Shown here piece after piece: positions 46,900-59,814 of a DNA stretch of 64,000 nt (positions are counted from its first letter, which is position 1; the number at the start of each line of letters is the position of its first letter). The stretch is from the NCBI GenBank assembly GCA_963978895.1, contig OZ022246.1, forward strand, positions 14,091,909 through 14,155,908, written 5' to 3'. The DNA comes from Erpobdella octoculata. Taxonomy: Eukaryota; Annelida; Clitellata; Hirudinida; Erpobdellidae. The notes under the pieces are model-generated. The model was not told the DNA's origin. It searched no databases and was given only the letters and a program-made list of their open reading frames with translations. Made by a program: the position numbers and the translations under genes.

Positions 46900-47880
46900 T
46901 TTATTTTCTAGAGCTTTATCCTAAATAAAATGTAATATAAATTTTCTGTGGCCGTGGGGGGGGGTCTCGTTGTACCTTATATACGGAAATTTGGTCGACT
47001 GGTGTATGGTTCTTTTTTTATGGGAATAGAATAATAATGATTAATATAGATTTTCATTATAAATTAAGTCACCACCATAATTCAGAAGCCCTTTTAGACC
47101 TGTCCCGACCGGGGGAAGCGGATGTACTAACCACGGCACTGTAGAGGGTTATTCTATGCTGTGACACCGACAAAGAACAGTGCCGGATTAATATAGTATG
47201 TGAAAAATCTGGAAACATTTTAAAAAAAATTATAGTCATAAAAATTATAACTTTGTTATATAAACGTATGAAATATTTTTAATTTTGTTTTAATTACAAA
47301 TATTATCTAGGCCTGCATTTAGAAATTATATTTAAGAGCTATAAAACAGATACACTTTTTTTGCTAACTTTTCTTAAGAATTCGTCAGGCTAGTGCTGAT
47401 TTACATATATTTCAGGTTTTACCTATTATTTTAATACACGTGGCTACGAAACTTTATCTTGGTGTTCAACTCAAACTCATATTCCTAAAATACCACAAAC
47501 TGCAAACTGTGAGCTCAAATGGTTCAATCCCTGTTGCAGTTGTCCAAAATGAAGGCTCAAAGAGTATAAAATAAATATAAAATTGCTTTAATAACAACAT
47601 TAAAGTGTTTCTATTTTGTTTTGTTAAAATACACGCTGAAATATTTTGTTGTGGAAAAAAACTGCTTCTTTTGTATGATTGTTTTCTGCTTTTCTCCGTT
47701 TTTTTTCATTTCTCGACAAGCTTGAAAAAATTAAAAGTGATGTGAACTACACGTGTTTTTGATCAAGTGAAGCAATTACCAATTTTAGATGTTGACCCAT
47801 TCACACAATAAAACACAAGCAAAAACCATCAGTCAACTCCAAAATGGTCTCCATCGAAGATTCTTATCAGTCTTGTTTTC
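46900..47880. other. no gene recognised
   Basis: AT-rich. A minus-strand segment at 47095-47190 (GTGCCGTGGTTAGTACATCC) faintly resembles a tRNA head but lacks a usable B box. Confidence 0.4.
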
Positions 47881-47892
47881 ATTTTATATCGT

Positions 47893-48000
47893 CTGTTATC
47901 ATCATCATCATTGTTGTCGTAATCATTATCGTAATCGTCATCGTCGTCGTCACCATCACCATAATCGTCATCGTTATCATTATCATCATTATCGTTGTTT

Positions 48001-48052
<52 letters not shown>

Positions 48053-48105
48053 TGTCGTCGTCGTCATTGTCGTCGTCGTCGTCATCGTCAACGTCGTTAT
48101 CGTTT
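47893..48105. repeat. (TCA/TCG)n trinucleotide tract
   Basis: About 210 bp of TCATCG and GTCGTC words. The poly-Asp and other frames are artefacts. Confidence 0.95.
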
Positions 48106-48791
48106 TTTCCTTTTTCTATTTCGATCACATGTTTTTGCATAATTAACTAAAAGATAGTTAAATAGTAAAAAGCTTTTTTTTTATTTTTTCTAAAAATCAA
48201 GAAATATTATTAATCTTTTTTTTAGTATTACTTTTTAATATTTGCACAAAAAACTTCAGCAGCACAGCAGCTTTTGTGAAAACATAAAAACGATGTTGCA
48301 TCATCATCGGATTGGAGTTTTTAATTCGTACACGTGACCACAACAAAAGAGTCGCAAGGACGTTTTTATCTCAATAAAATCCAAAACGCGCATTTTTGTA
48401 AAAAATAAAATATTTTAAATTTTCTTCTTTTTCTTGAAATCTTTGAGTCTTTTTTAGAATTGTTTCTTCCCCGTGTTATTTGCTATGCATGGTGAGACAT
48501 GCATTCAGGCTTGTATGCAATACTGCTATGCAATTGCAGGTACAAATTTTTACCCCGTACGAATATTCTTATTGGCTTACTGAATTGAAATTGAAAAAAA
48601 AATGCACTTGCTAACTTCTTGGACGTTCATCTTATTGCGCTAAATCGAGTTTAGAGCTGCATAAGAACAGTTTAAAGTTGCATACATCATTACAGCATAA
48701 TACTTTATTTTATCAAATAATACATATTTTAGTATTTTTTGAAGTAACTTTCTAGATATTTTTTCTTAAAAATAAAACGGTTGAAAGAAAG

Positions 48792-49897
48792 GGTTTACGG
48801 CAAAAATGGCGATCGTCAAATTGGCGATCGTCAAATTGGCCATCACAAAATGGTGATCTTCAAATTAGCGACTGCATCAAAATAGCGATCGTCAAAATGG
48901 CGACAGCTTCAAAAAGGCGATCATCAAAAAAACGATCACTATAATTTTAAGCTACAAAATTAACTTTTTTTATTACAAATTAGAATTATGCATATTCAAT
49001 TAATTGATTAAACATCAAAAACGGTCTTGGTTGTGTTGCAATGCGCTTTGCATTTAAAAAAAAAGTAGGTACCCTTCAAGGACAATTTTTATTAACCTTT
49101 GAGAAAATGAATAATAATCAAAGAGAAGATATATTGTAAAAGAACTATATAAGCGCCTTGTATAAAGTTTTATTTCTTACTCGATGATTTCCTCGATTTC
49201 ACGTTCTTCACCGACAACGAAACAGGTCTTTGAAAACTTGTTAACTAATTTGAAGTCACATGGATTGGAAGACCAACCAGGAGAGGTGAACGAAGCCAGC
49301 CATTCTTTGTTACGACGCTGTCATCACTGATCTACTTCGAACCAATAACGCCGTAGAAGGATGGCATAGAGGTTTAAACGAGCTCGTAGGAGCTAACCAT
49401 CCAACAGTATGGAAATTCATCGATGCTTTGAAGATGGAACGAAACATGAATGAAACAAAGATTGAATAGAACTTTGCTGTTCAGCAGCCAAGTGCGGGAA
49501 GAGGATTTACAAGGAGACATCAGCAAGGATCAAAACCATAGTTGCCGATTATAATCAACGTCCAGTATTTGAATATATTCGTGGAATAGTACACAACTTG
49601 GGTCTTCAAGCCTAACTTTCTTAACTTTTAAACTTATTGATGTAGACTGATTTTGTATGAATATTTATTGTTACATAACATTTTATAAATCCCTAATATT
49701 ATGTCATTCTCCTATTCTATATAATTTTATGCAAATCGCTTTTTTGAGGATCGCCTTATTGATGCTGTCGCCATTTTGACGATTGCTATTTTGATGCAAT
49801 CGCTATTTCGAAGATCGCCATTTTGTGATCGCCATTTTGTGATCGCCATTTTGTGATCGAAATTTTGAGATCGCCATTTTTGCAGTATACCTATACC
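48792..49897 (+). mobile_element. Mutator-like element (MULE) remnant with 9-bp target duplication
   Basis: GAAAGAAAG flanks it (48783-48791, 49898-49906). The termini GGTTTACGGCAAAAATGG and GGTATACTGCAAAAATGG are imperfect inverses. Inside each end about 140 bp of tandem GGCGATC(A)CAAAAT-type words are arranged inversely. It encodes a MULE transposase C-terminal fragment. At 1.1 kb the catalytic core is lost. Confidence 0.82.
49329..49541 (+). pseudogene. MULE transposase C-terminal fragment
   Basis: It reads LRTNNAVEGWHRGLNELVGA then NHPTVWKFIDALKMERNMNE, a hallmark C-terminal stretch in MULE-family proteins of animals, then a stop (TAG at 49467) in the middle and an open continuation to 49541. 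No DDE residues are retained. Confidence 0.8.
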
Positions 49898-50006
49898 GAA
49901 AGAAAGTTTGCAGTTATTTGAAAAACTAATGATAACCGGTAAGAAATGACGAATAATAATAAGGGACGCTTGCAGCGCCATTTACCGGCGTAACGCAAAG
50001 TTTTAA

Positions 50007-50590
50007 CATACATACATACATACATACATACATACATACATACATACATACATACATACATACATACATACATACATACATACATACATACATACATACA
50101 TACATACATACATACATACATACATACATACATACATACATACATACATACATACATACATACATACATACATACATACATACATACATACATACATACA
50201 TACATACATACATACATACATACATACATACATACATACATACATACATACATACATACATACATACATACATACATACATACATACATACATACATACA
50301 TACATACATACATACATACATACATACATACATACATACATACATACATACATACATACATACATACATACATACATACATACATACATACATACATACA
50401 TACATACATACATACATACATACATACATACATACATACATACATACATACATACATACATACATACATACATACATACATACATACATACATACATACA
50501 TACATACATACATACATACATACATACATACATACATACATACATACATACATACATACATACATACATACATACATACATACATACATA
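50007..50590. repeat. 585-bp (CATA)n microsatellite
   Basis: A nearly pure tetranucleotide run, the reverse complement of the ATGT arrays at 32483. It begins about 100 bp after the MULE. Confidence 0.98.
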
Positions 50591-50990
50591 CGTACACACA
50601 TGCATACACGACAATACGTAAATATGTTCTAAATAAATCCTATAATAATTTGTTCTATTAAGTCTTGCGGTATTGCTTGTAACACTTGCATAACATTACC
50701 ACAAGTCTTTCTTCTTGCTCACATATAAAACGAACGTTCCAATAAACTGCGGAAAAGTTGTGTTTGATAAAATATCAGAAGAGGCTTGCAGTATAATTTC
50801 AGCCATCCGTCAAGGCGAAACATTTTGCCTTTGCGACATCTATCGATCATTGAAGGAAAATGTCATTTTTTCTCTGTTTCATTCGAAATGAAAATGCCTT
50901 GGGAGGAAATACGAAAAAAAATACAAAAAAAATTATATTTTGAAAATTTGCCAGAAAGAATACGTGCTAAGTGGATGACGAAGAAGATGT

Positions 50991-51182
50991 TGGTGATGTT
51001 GATGATTATGGTGATGATGATGATTATGGTGATGTTGATGATGATTATGGTGGTGATGATGAAAGTTATGGTGGTGATGATGATTATGGTGATGTTGATG
51101 ATGATTATGGTGGTGATGATGAAAGTTATGGTGGTGATGATGGTTATGGAGGTGGTGATGATTATGGTGGTGGTGGTGATGC
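50991..51182. repeat. GAT-rich 66-bp tandem repeat
   Basis: GATGATGATTATGGTGATGT followed by TGATGATGATTATGGTGG and GATGATGAAAGTTATGGT recurs once at 66 bp. It could encode a DDYG-rich peptide, but no gene context supports that. Confidence 0.85.
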
Positions 51183-51494
51183 TGCTTGTCAAAAGGTCTT
51201 AAAGGTTGAGTTGTCATAAATATAAGCAGACTTAAATTGAAATAAATTGATGAATTTCAGCAGGAAGGCTGCAGAGAAAGTGATTCTCAAATGGAAAGTT
51301 TTTATAACAAATTTATGATCTTCATTGGAGCAGAAAATTCGTTTTTCCACCTATTTATTCAAAGTTTTTGTTTTTGGAGTAATAACAATCACACGCACAT
51401 ATTTTCTTTTTTTTAAATTTTGTTTATTTTATTTTATTTTGTTTTGTTTTGTATACGTTTTTTTCTTCTATTTGCGAGCACATCTTCAAAATCA

Positions 51495-51600
51495 ATTTTC
51501 ATAATAAATTTTTAAATTGATTTTCAAAATGAGTTTTCAAATTGATTTTCAAAATGAATTTTCAAATTGATTTTTAAAGTTATCTTTCAACATTGATTTT
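51495..51600. repeat. short AT-rich tandem repeat
   Basis: About four imperfect copies of TTTTCAAATTGATTTTCAAA. A separate 31-bp duplication is at 51820-51883 (CCATACAAAGTATTGACACA). Confidence 0.75.
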
Positions 51601-51889
51601 CTTCGCTTAGAAGACCATCGTCTTGTTTAACTTCATCGTTTTGCCGATACAAATTGTGAGGTCACATGTCTTCGATAAAAATGTCATTTACGCAGCTGTC
51701 CTAACAACAACTGACAAAGAAATAACAAAATTTAATTAAAAAAGTAGGAGTGGTCGAGCACATGGTGAATCTAATATGCGGAAAACGCGTGTTTACCAGA
51801 ATTTGCGTGCAATAACAAAAATTCCCATACAAAGTATTGACACATGTTCTAAAACCCATACAAAGTATTGACACATGTTCTAACATACA

Positions 51890-52850
51890 GCATGGGTCAA
51901 GGCCATATAAGGAACTACCTAATTATAATAGTTTTTTAATTAACTTTCAAGACAAACGAGTAAACCCATACCCGTTTATAACTTAACTGTACCGGTTAGG
52001 GGCCTACCTTACCTGTTCATATTTTTTTCGGGACCGTCCATAAATAATGTGACATGATTAGAGAGGGAGGGCCGCACATTTGTGTCGATGCATGTCAAAG
52101 AGAGAAGAGGGAGCTATTATATGTAACGTCACATTGACGTTTAACTTTCAATATATTCTTTATTCTTGTAACTGAGCACTGTTGAGCATCAGAGGGCAAA
52201 GTTGAGCCTGAACGCTACTGTCCGTTTTTGTGTCCAGGATTCTATCCAACTAAAACTGTAACTAAGCTTTTAACGTTGCTTTTTTCCATCAAGAACCCCA
52301 GTTTTATCCATTGACAGTAAAAGTAACTTAGGAGCAGTAAATTTTTATTTTTAGAAATAAATCTTTTAGAAGAAAGAGGTACAGATTTTGTGACTTTATA
52401 TTTGATGAGAATGACTTTGTGATTTTGACTGGGTAGGTTGTTAAGTAAGTAGCCATGTGACGTAATTTATCAATGGTTGCAATAAGTAAGAAAACTACGA
52501 CTGAAGACTAGCAAAATTCAAAGCCATAGAAAAGCGTTAATAGTTAAGATAGAGAGAATTTTGGAAAAACACGGTTTTTACTGAAATGTAAACAACATGA
52601 ATTTTGAGATACAAAAAAGAATATCAAGTAAAGAGCGGTTTTAAACATCACAACACTTCAATTTCTTCCCTTAAAACTGAAAAACAATTATAATTTGATA
52701 TTCTTCTAAACTTTGAACGTTCGGCTACGACGAAAATTTGCATAATTTATTAACGTATGCCTTTGATCACCAACTAGTTATTTTCTCTTGAATGAGCACG
52801 AATAGGAGTTATTGATTTTAAATATTTGTAAATCATTTTGTAGATTTTCT
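51890..52850. other. no gene recognised
   Basis: At 52070 GGGACCGTCCATAAATAATG resembles the end of a DNA transposon, but I found no partner end. Confidence 0.4.
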
Positions 52851-52854
52851 TTAA

Positions 52855-53125
52855 AAACAAGTAAAGGAAAAAACAAGTTTTTTAACACAAACTTTAATCT
52901 CAAATACACTCGATTTAGAAATACGAAAGATGTTCAAATTAAGTTTTTTTTTTTAATTGAATCATGTATTGTCATCCAATATAAGGCTATGCTGAAAGTT
53001 TCAGCTTCCTAGCTAGTCAAAAAACAGGTTAATTTTTACTTGCAAGATTTGCGTACACAGAAAGCCACACACACACACACATACACAAACACACACACAA
53101 ACAGAGATTGTAACCTAAATAAAAG
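52855..53125 (+). repeat. dispersed repeat family U, copy 3
   Basis: Starts ACAAGTAAAGGAAAAAACAA and ends GAGATTGTAACCTAAATAAA. Closest to copy 4. Confidence 0.8.
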
Positions 53126-53224
53126 TTTTTAAAAAATTCTACACAGACGGTTGAAAAATTTATTTATTCGATAAATGACACAAGAAAGCAACAAAAGGAA
53201 GAAGAAATGAAATGGCTCGGAGAA

Positions 53225-53441
53225 TTTACTTAAACATCCATAGCCGATTGCACACCATTGAGATCAAAGCCTGTCGTCCATAACACGGTTGTGATGTTGC
53301 GGGGAATGGGGTCCGTGAAGGTCAGCATGATTGAATACTTTTACGGTGGTGGCGAGGTCCGCCAGGCGGGCGATTTACGTCACGTGGTCTCTTACTACTA
53401 CCAAGTGCCGATGTCTATGAAGTGATGTCATATAGATTGGC
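53225..53441 (+). other. open segment of unknown nature
   Basis: A GC-richer island (GGCGAGGTCCGCCAGGCGGG) in AT-rich surroundings can be read for about 65 codons ending YYYQVPMSMK and a stop, without a recognisable domain. It could be an exon or a repeat fragment. Confidence 0.2.
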
Positions 53442-53688
53442 ATCTTGTAAATTTAATTGTATGTTTGTATATATTTTTTTTCAATTTGTAGATGGCGTTT
53501 TTTTTTATCGTCGTGGGTCTTTTCAACACAGATTTATGAACAAAGTAATCAGAAAATTGATCGAATGTTAACAAAGTAACCACTTTGTATAACAAGTAAA
53601 GATAAAAAATAATTTTTTTTAAATGATTTTATTTGCCTCTTTATCTGAGTCAACGAACTAAAATTTTTGAATCTAAAACAACCGTTTT

Positions 53689-53877
<189 letters not shown>

Positions 53878-53899
53878 ATATCTGCATTATTGTTATTTT

Positions 53900-54803
53900 A
53901 TTATACAGGTTTTGTCTTGAGCCGTTCACGAAAGACACTAAAAGGCATCGTTGGATCCTTCAGAGCGGTGGGAAGGCTATTCCAGGCCACAGGACCAGCC
54001 ACAGAAAAACCACGCCTGCCAACCGTCTGAGGGACAAGTAGATCTCAAGCCGCCGCCGATCGAAGATGATACCGACCAAAGAGTTGAGAGACCGGAACAC
54101 ATAACTCCTGAAGATAGACAGGAGCCATGCCATCGAAGCATTTATAAACCATAGAGCAAAGTTTGAAACGGATTCTCTGCGGAAAGGGAAGCCAATGAAG
54201 CCGCGTCCGCATCAGACCCGAAACGCTGGCCCAGCCAGGCAATTGCAGCACGAGACGGGCAGCTGCCCAAAGAACAGATTGAAGCCTGTTGATCTGGAAC
54301 AGCGGTAGACCGGCCAGGACCCCGTTGCAATAGTCAACCCGGCTGTGCACCAGTGCTCTTACAAGGGAGTGAGCAGAGTCTGTAGTGAAGCTCCTGCGGA
54401 TGACACGTAGCTGACGAAGATGGTAGAAACAGGCACAGGTACGGGTGAGATGGGAAATGTGTGTCTCCATAGACAGATCACGGTCAACCAGCACCCCGAA
54501 ATCCCGAACAGACGCAGAAGGCCTGACCGAAACCACATGAGACAATGCCTCAGCCGCCGAGATGAACCAGCCATATCAGCTCAGTCTTTGATGGATTGAG
54601 TTTCAAGCGATTACTGGCCATCCATGAACTGATTTCGCCAATACAGGCAGACATTCTTGGCACAAGATCAGAGCATAACATCTGAGGAGAGTCACTGTAA
54701 ATTGCAGATTGTCAGCATAGGAGTGAGCCGAGAACCCATGTCTGGTGGCGACACCGATGACATCAGCAGTGTAAAGAAGAAACAGCACCGGACCAAGGAA
54801 ATT
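53900..54803 (-). pseudogene. 5'-truncated L2-like non-LTR retrotransposon
   Basis: On the minus strand GPVLFLLYTADV and HSYADNLQ (the YxDD catalytic box degraded to YADN) open the palm domain. After a frameshift near 54570, VSVRPSASVRDFGVLVDRDL, ALVHSRVDYCNGVLAGLP, LHWLPFPQRIRFKL and CFDGMAPVYLQELC follow, as in L2 and related LINEs. The 5' part is missing exactly at the tRNA-like sequence. The 3' end runs into the microsatellite at 53689-53875. Inactive. Confidence 0.85.
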
Positions 54804-54878
54804 ACGTGCCCGGACCAGGAATCGAACCCAGGTCCTCCGACTCTCAAAGCCGGTGTCTATACCACTAGACCAACACGT
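54804..54878 (-). other. tRNA-like sequence at the LINE 5' truncation point
   Basis: 75 nt. The acceptor arms ACGTGTT/GGCACGT pair over 7 bp. A box TGGTCTAGTGG and B box GGTTCGATTCC are perfect matches to the Pol III consensus. The D stem TCTA/TAGA and anticodon stem CCGGC/GTCGG form with loop TTTGAGA. The T stem is mismatched, so this is probably a SINE head or tRNA pseudogene rather than a working tRNA. Confidence 0.6.
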
Positions 54879-54959
54879 CAAACAAATACACACACATACC
54901 CTAACAGTGGTATCGATGAGGTGCTGAATCCTTCACAACTGTCCACAGTGGAGTCATTT

Positions 54960-55700
54960 TTTTACAACCGTTTGAATTTTGACTAAATAATTATCTTAAT
55001 TAGTGAATTTGAAATTAATATTAAGTTTAATATAAAAACATGAATGCATTATTGTAATTCCTGTAATTCATAATAAAAATTCAATGAAACTATTTATTTA
55101 ATTCTAAACAAAATATAAAACATTTTCAAAAACACTTTTATTTCTAAATGCATGGAAAAAATAAATAATTTTTTTGGTGTTATCCAAATATATATCTTAA
55201 ATAGTTTGACAAAATATAAAAGTGTGGGCGATTATTTTTTACAAGTTCTGTAAGTCATAGAAACATATAAAATGAATGTCACACACTTGTATTATAATTG
55301 TAAATTTAATTTTTTATAATTAAAAAACATTTAAAAATGAATTTTTCCGACAACTACCATGAAAAAAATTTGCTGAGGTTTTGAATTTGTTCACTGAAAA
55401 ATTCTCATCTGAGATGTTTATTTGATAACTTGTTTTCAATTATTTTTTTCTGCTTCAGTTCAAATAAAATTTCTCACGGACAGTAATCGACACCAATTCA
55501 GTTATTTATTTAAAATAAAACGTCAAAATTCAGATCGAAGCAAAAAACATTTTTGTGCTCAAAACTTTCTTCCACACTGACAGATTTATTTTCAAAAGTC
55601 AACAAATAATTTGTTGAGTAGAAAATGACGCGAAATGCTTTACAGCCGGAGCGTCATGACAACCGTTATGATAAATATATATTTATTTAGACTGATAATA
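54960..55700. other. no feature recognised
   Basis: AT-rich, with no domain-bearing open frame. Confidence 0.5.
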
Positions 55701-55707
55701 TTCAGAA

Positions 55708-55709
<2 letters not shown>

Positions 55710-55739
<30 letters not shown>

Positions 55740-55741
55740 GG

Positions 55742-55773
<32 letters not shown>

Positions 55774-55832
55774 ACGATGATAATGACGACGACGACGACG
55801 ACGACGACGATGATGATGATGATGATGATGGA
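55710..55832. repeat. (GAT/GGT/GAC)n tract
   Basis: Trinucleotide repeats. The poly-Asp frame is an artefact. Confidence 0.95.
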
Positions 55833-55849
55833 ATGATAACATTAAGGTA

Positions 55850-57055
55850 TTTACAGTATAGAATAATGGTCCCAGCTGTCAAAGCAGCTTAAATAATAGC
55901 AGCAAGAATATATGGGATTGTGTATTGAGAAAGATGATGGGATTTGGGCCGGCGGTGGCAAGGATGAAGATGATTAATATGGTAGTAATGATTCTGGTCG
56001 CGGGAAAAATAATGATAATGATGGTAATAGCATGACGTTTGTTAAATCAGCATTCTTTCGAATATGTTTCCACTTGATTCGACCGGTACAATGTGTCCGA
56101 AATCTGGGATGAGTTTAGATTTGTGCATCAGTAATACTATTTATTCCAGGAAAATTTTAGAAAAAGCCGTCACACTTTTAATAGACACCCGAAGGACATG
56201 GTTACTGCTATGAATCTTCCATTGATTTATTACGAAAACTCAACTCATCCGTGACGTTTTTTCTTGCCATCTGGATTGGCCCTAAACCATCATCAATTCA
56301 TCTGCCATAATTAACAATGAAAGAAAATATGGTCACGTTACCGCACTCCTTTAAGACCTCCTCTGGCAGCACCGTTGACAACAGATTAGGATAACCGCTG
56401 TTGTCCACAATGTTTTGACCAGAGCGGGTTAGAATGGCTGAGATCAGTATCAAGAGGTTTCTTCATCACACCGACAGTCCGCCCTTGAAAGCAGCAGTGG
56501 CGCACCGACAGAAGAATCTACTTTAGAAAAATAAGCTTGAAACCAAAAACACCTCTAAAAACTTTTGTCTTTAATGTACAGAATTGTGACATTCTAGAAA
56601 ACAGCGACCCTAAAGTTTGACGAAACCATTGCCACTTGGTCACGTCATGATGATAATAATGATGATGATAACCAAAATGACAACAATGGCGTTTCTACTG
56701 TTGATTTAAATTGAACAAAAAATAGAACAAAAAACAGCATGTTAAGTTAAAGTAGCTCATGATAATGACACATTAATTATTTTCAAGCATCACTTCACCC
56801 TCTGCATCATCATTGCACCTTGCACCACACAGACCACCCAGAAAATCACCCCCTCCCCCAATAAAATACTGTTCAAATCTTGTATCGGGCTGGTGACAAC
56901 ACGTGTCTTAAGTTGTAACATTAGTTTGACACGGACGATCCAAATATATTAATGTACATTACCGTCGTTGAGGAATGGAAAAGAGCAATGATCCGTGCAG
57001 ATACGCACCACTCCTGAGTACGTCCCGTCCTGACGCATGTGAATCCGCATACACC
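55850..57055. other. no feature recognised
   Basis: No supported gene. A short GAT run is at 56648-56670. Confidence 0.5.
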
Positions 57056-57057
57056 CA

Positions 57058-57147
57058 TGCACACACACACACACACTCACGCACGCAAACACACACACAC
57101 ACACACGCATACACACATATACATACACACACACACACGCACACATA
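57058..57147. repeat. imperfect (CA)n tract
   Basis: CA repeats broken by CG and TA steps. Confidence 0.95.
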
Positions 57148-57249
57148 CATGTGGAGGTGTGTTTACGCACAAACGCAAAAAAAAAGAAAATCCTTTGAGA
57201 TGTACGGACGAAAATCGAGCAGTAAAAAAACCTTCTCAGTTTCCACCAG

Positions 57250-58235
57250 GTGACAACTTTAATTAGATGGAAAATACGAAAAAAACATTTTTATTTCAAT
57301 TTTTTACAACAATTTTTTTTGCCTTATTATTTTTTCTCTGACAAATTGTTTTTTTTCTAATTTTTATCAAATTGTTGCGTGTGGTCCTCGGTCGTTAAAA
57401 ATTATTTTATTGTGGTTGATGAGACTGCAATCGTTGCTATGAATCGTTGCTAATACTGTATGAAAATATTAAGAAGTTCTAGTGGCAGCTTGAAGCAAAT
57501 CAGATTCGATTACTTAAGTTGGCAACTGAGTGTTGAATGGATTTGTAGCGGGAGAGTTGGATTCTGGAATCATGTTTTATGGCTGTAGGCAGATGGAGCA
57601 GGGTACGAGGTGTCGACAAGGAAGTGATTTTTGATTGAATTAGAAATTATTAAAAAGTCACAAGTTATTATGTCATAGTATACACACAAATAAAAACACA
57701 GATGTAAACAGTCTTCTTTGTCTAACATTCATACTACAATTGCTAGTCGCATAACCTTTTAGAATTTTGTTTTACGATCAGAATTGTTTTGAATTTGTTT
57801 ATTAGATAGTTTTAACCATTGTTACGGATTAACATTTCGGTGCTGAAGAAAACACGTATAAAACTAATTTCTATTTAATTGGGCTCCAGAAGAAGAACCC
57901 ATTGCTCTAACGAGTTTAGAATCATTGTTGAATTGCACGTGCTTTTATACTTTTATTTTAAAGCATTTGTGGCCAACCGGACACAATGAACGATTTATGA
58001 ACACTCAGGTTGTGTACAGTTTGAATGTTTATGGGTGAAACCGATTCTTAAAAAAAATTCCGAAACAACATGAACTTGTCGAATCACTTCATCATCTATT
58101 CGTTTCAAACTAGGTAGCAAACCAACATTTTTTTATTAAAAATCTTGGATAAATTACCTAAAATGAACGAAAAAGTAATGGCTAGCTAACATGAAGTTGA
58201 CTTTTGTCTCTGGGGCTTCCATCAGTTCCATCAGA
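57250..58235. other. no feature recognised
   Basis: AT-rich, with no domain-bearing open frame. Confidence 0.5.
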
Positions 58236-58263
58236 CCTAAACGTACCTCATCAGGGCTAGCCA

Positions 58264-58556
58264 TCGATAGGTTACTAGACCTGAATGCGTCGGTAGGTTA
58301 CTAGACCTGAATGCATCGGTAGGTTACTAGATCTGAATGCATCGGTAGGTTACTAGACCTGAATGCATAGGTAGGCTACTAGACCTGAATGCATCGGTAG
58401 GTTACTAGACCTGAATGCATCGGTAGGTTACTAGACCTGCATGCATCGGTAGGTTACTAGTCCTAAATGCATCGGTAGGTTACTAGACCTGAATGCATCG
58501 GTAGGTTACTAGACCTGAATGCATCGGTAGGTTACTTGACCTGAATGCATCGGTAC
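58264..58556. repeat. 26-bp minisatellite, about 11 copies
   Basis: The unit is GCATCGGTAGGTTACTAGAC plus CTGAAT. Copies differ by single substitutions (ATAGGTAGGC, AGTCCTAAAT). Confidence 0.97.
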
Positions 58557-58559
58557 GCG

Positions 58560-59575
58560 CAGATCTTATTAAATCACCAGGACACACTTTGATTGAATAT
58601 GAACAGAATCGAAAATACTGTCTTGCATATAATCATATGCGTAGGAGATTTTATGCGGTGCGTGGGCAAGGCTGGCATATGTCCGAAAAAATTTTAATCC
58701 AATTTAGAAGAAACCCTTTTTTCATTTTTCCTCCTATAAAAAACCTGATGTAGAGGAAGAGTCAGAGATAATACTTTTCCCAAAAAAATTGAATTTTCGA
58801 AACCTGTCTTTGATTTTTCCTCATCTCATCCAAACAAAAAAACTACTTAACTACTAAAACTGGAGAGAACGTATGCCCCTGCCCACGTCTCATACGCCTA
58901 TGCATACACTCAATAAACATAATTAATAAAATGCATCAGCCCCTATTTTGTTGTGAGGAAAAAACAGACTGGCAAGTGTTTTGCTCTCAAAGAATCACTA
59001 CCAAATAAGGGTTCAATAAAGTGGCGCCAGAAACTAATAGTCAACTCGACACAGGCGTGAAAGAATTTCTTTTAGTGTGAAGAAGAGTGTCGGTGAAATC
59101 ATTGACAAGCGTCGCCATAGAAATTTACAGAAAAAATTTCTGATCGTTTAAATTTAAAATAAATTCAAACTTGAATAGTTTTACTTTTAAGTTTTCAGAT
59201 TAAAACAAATTGTTTTCGGGATATTAAGAAATGTCCACAGAAATTATAATTTATTTTAATTTCATTTAAACAGTCATAATTATTATTGAAAGACACAAAA
59301 ATTAACTAGATACTTCCGGTTTCGTTCAAATTTTTTATTGCAAAGCGAAATTGTTTGAAAAATATTCATCGGGCTGTGAGTTTTATCAGCCGAGAGTTTG
59401 ATTATAATATTAAAAAATATCCACTTGGTTTCTTCGGTGTTAATCTTGTCTCATAAATATTTAAAATCTGCATGATTCATGATCATGGAAAATATGGAAA
59501 TGCCGTTTTTAGCTTAACAGAATAACCTTTAACTAAAAATTCTACGAAGAAGTTGCGAAATATTCTTCAAGCCAT
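58560..59575. other. no feature recognised
   Basis: No supported gene or repeat. Confidence 0.5.
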
Positions 59576-59577
59576 AT

Positions 59578-59705
59578 CGAGAGAGAAAGAGAGTGAGAGA
59601 GAAAGAGAGGGAGAGAGAAACAAAAGAGAGGGAGAAAAAGAGAAAGAGGGAGAGAAAGAGAAAGCCAGAGAGAAAGAAAGAGAAAGAGAAGGAGAAAAAG
59701 AAAAA
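59578..59705. repeat. purine-rich GAGA tract
   Basis: Runs of GAGAGAAAGA on the plus strand. Confidence 0.9.
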
Positions 59706-59814
59706 TACCCACAGACTAAAAACAAACAGATTTTCAGCTTTCACGTTTGGATAAAAAGGGATCCCGAGAAAATCTGATCGTTTGAATACGTTCATAAGAG
59801 GATCAAATTGGTGG

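Noticed and set aside
47095..47190. A possible tRNA head on the minus strand.
   Set aside because: Only a vague A-box likeness and no usable B box.
50003..50614. Long MYVC frame on the minus strand.
   Set aside because: Same artefact, from the (CATA)n array.
54804..54878. Annotation as a functional tRNA-Ser gene from the TGA anticodon.
   Set aside because: The T stem is mismatched and the long variable arm of tRNA-Ser is absent. It is fused to a LINE, so it is a pseudogene or SINE head.
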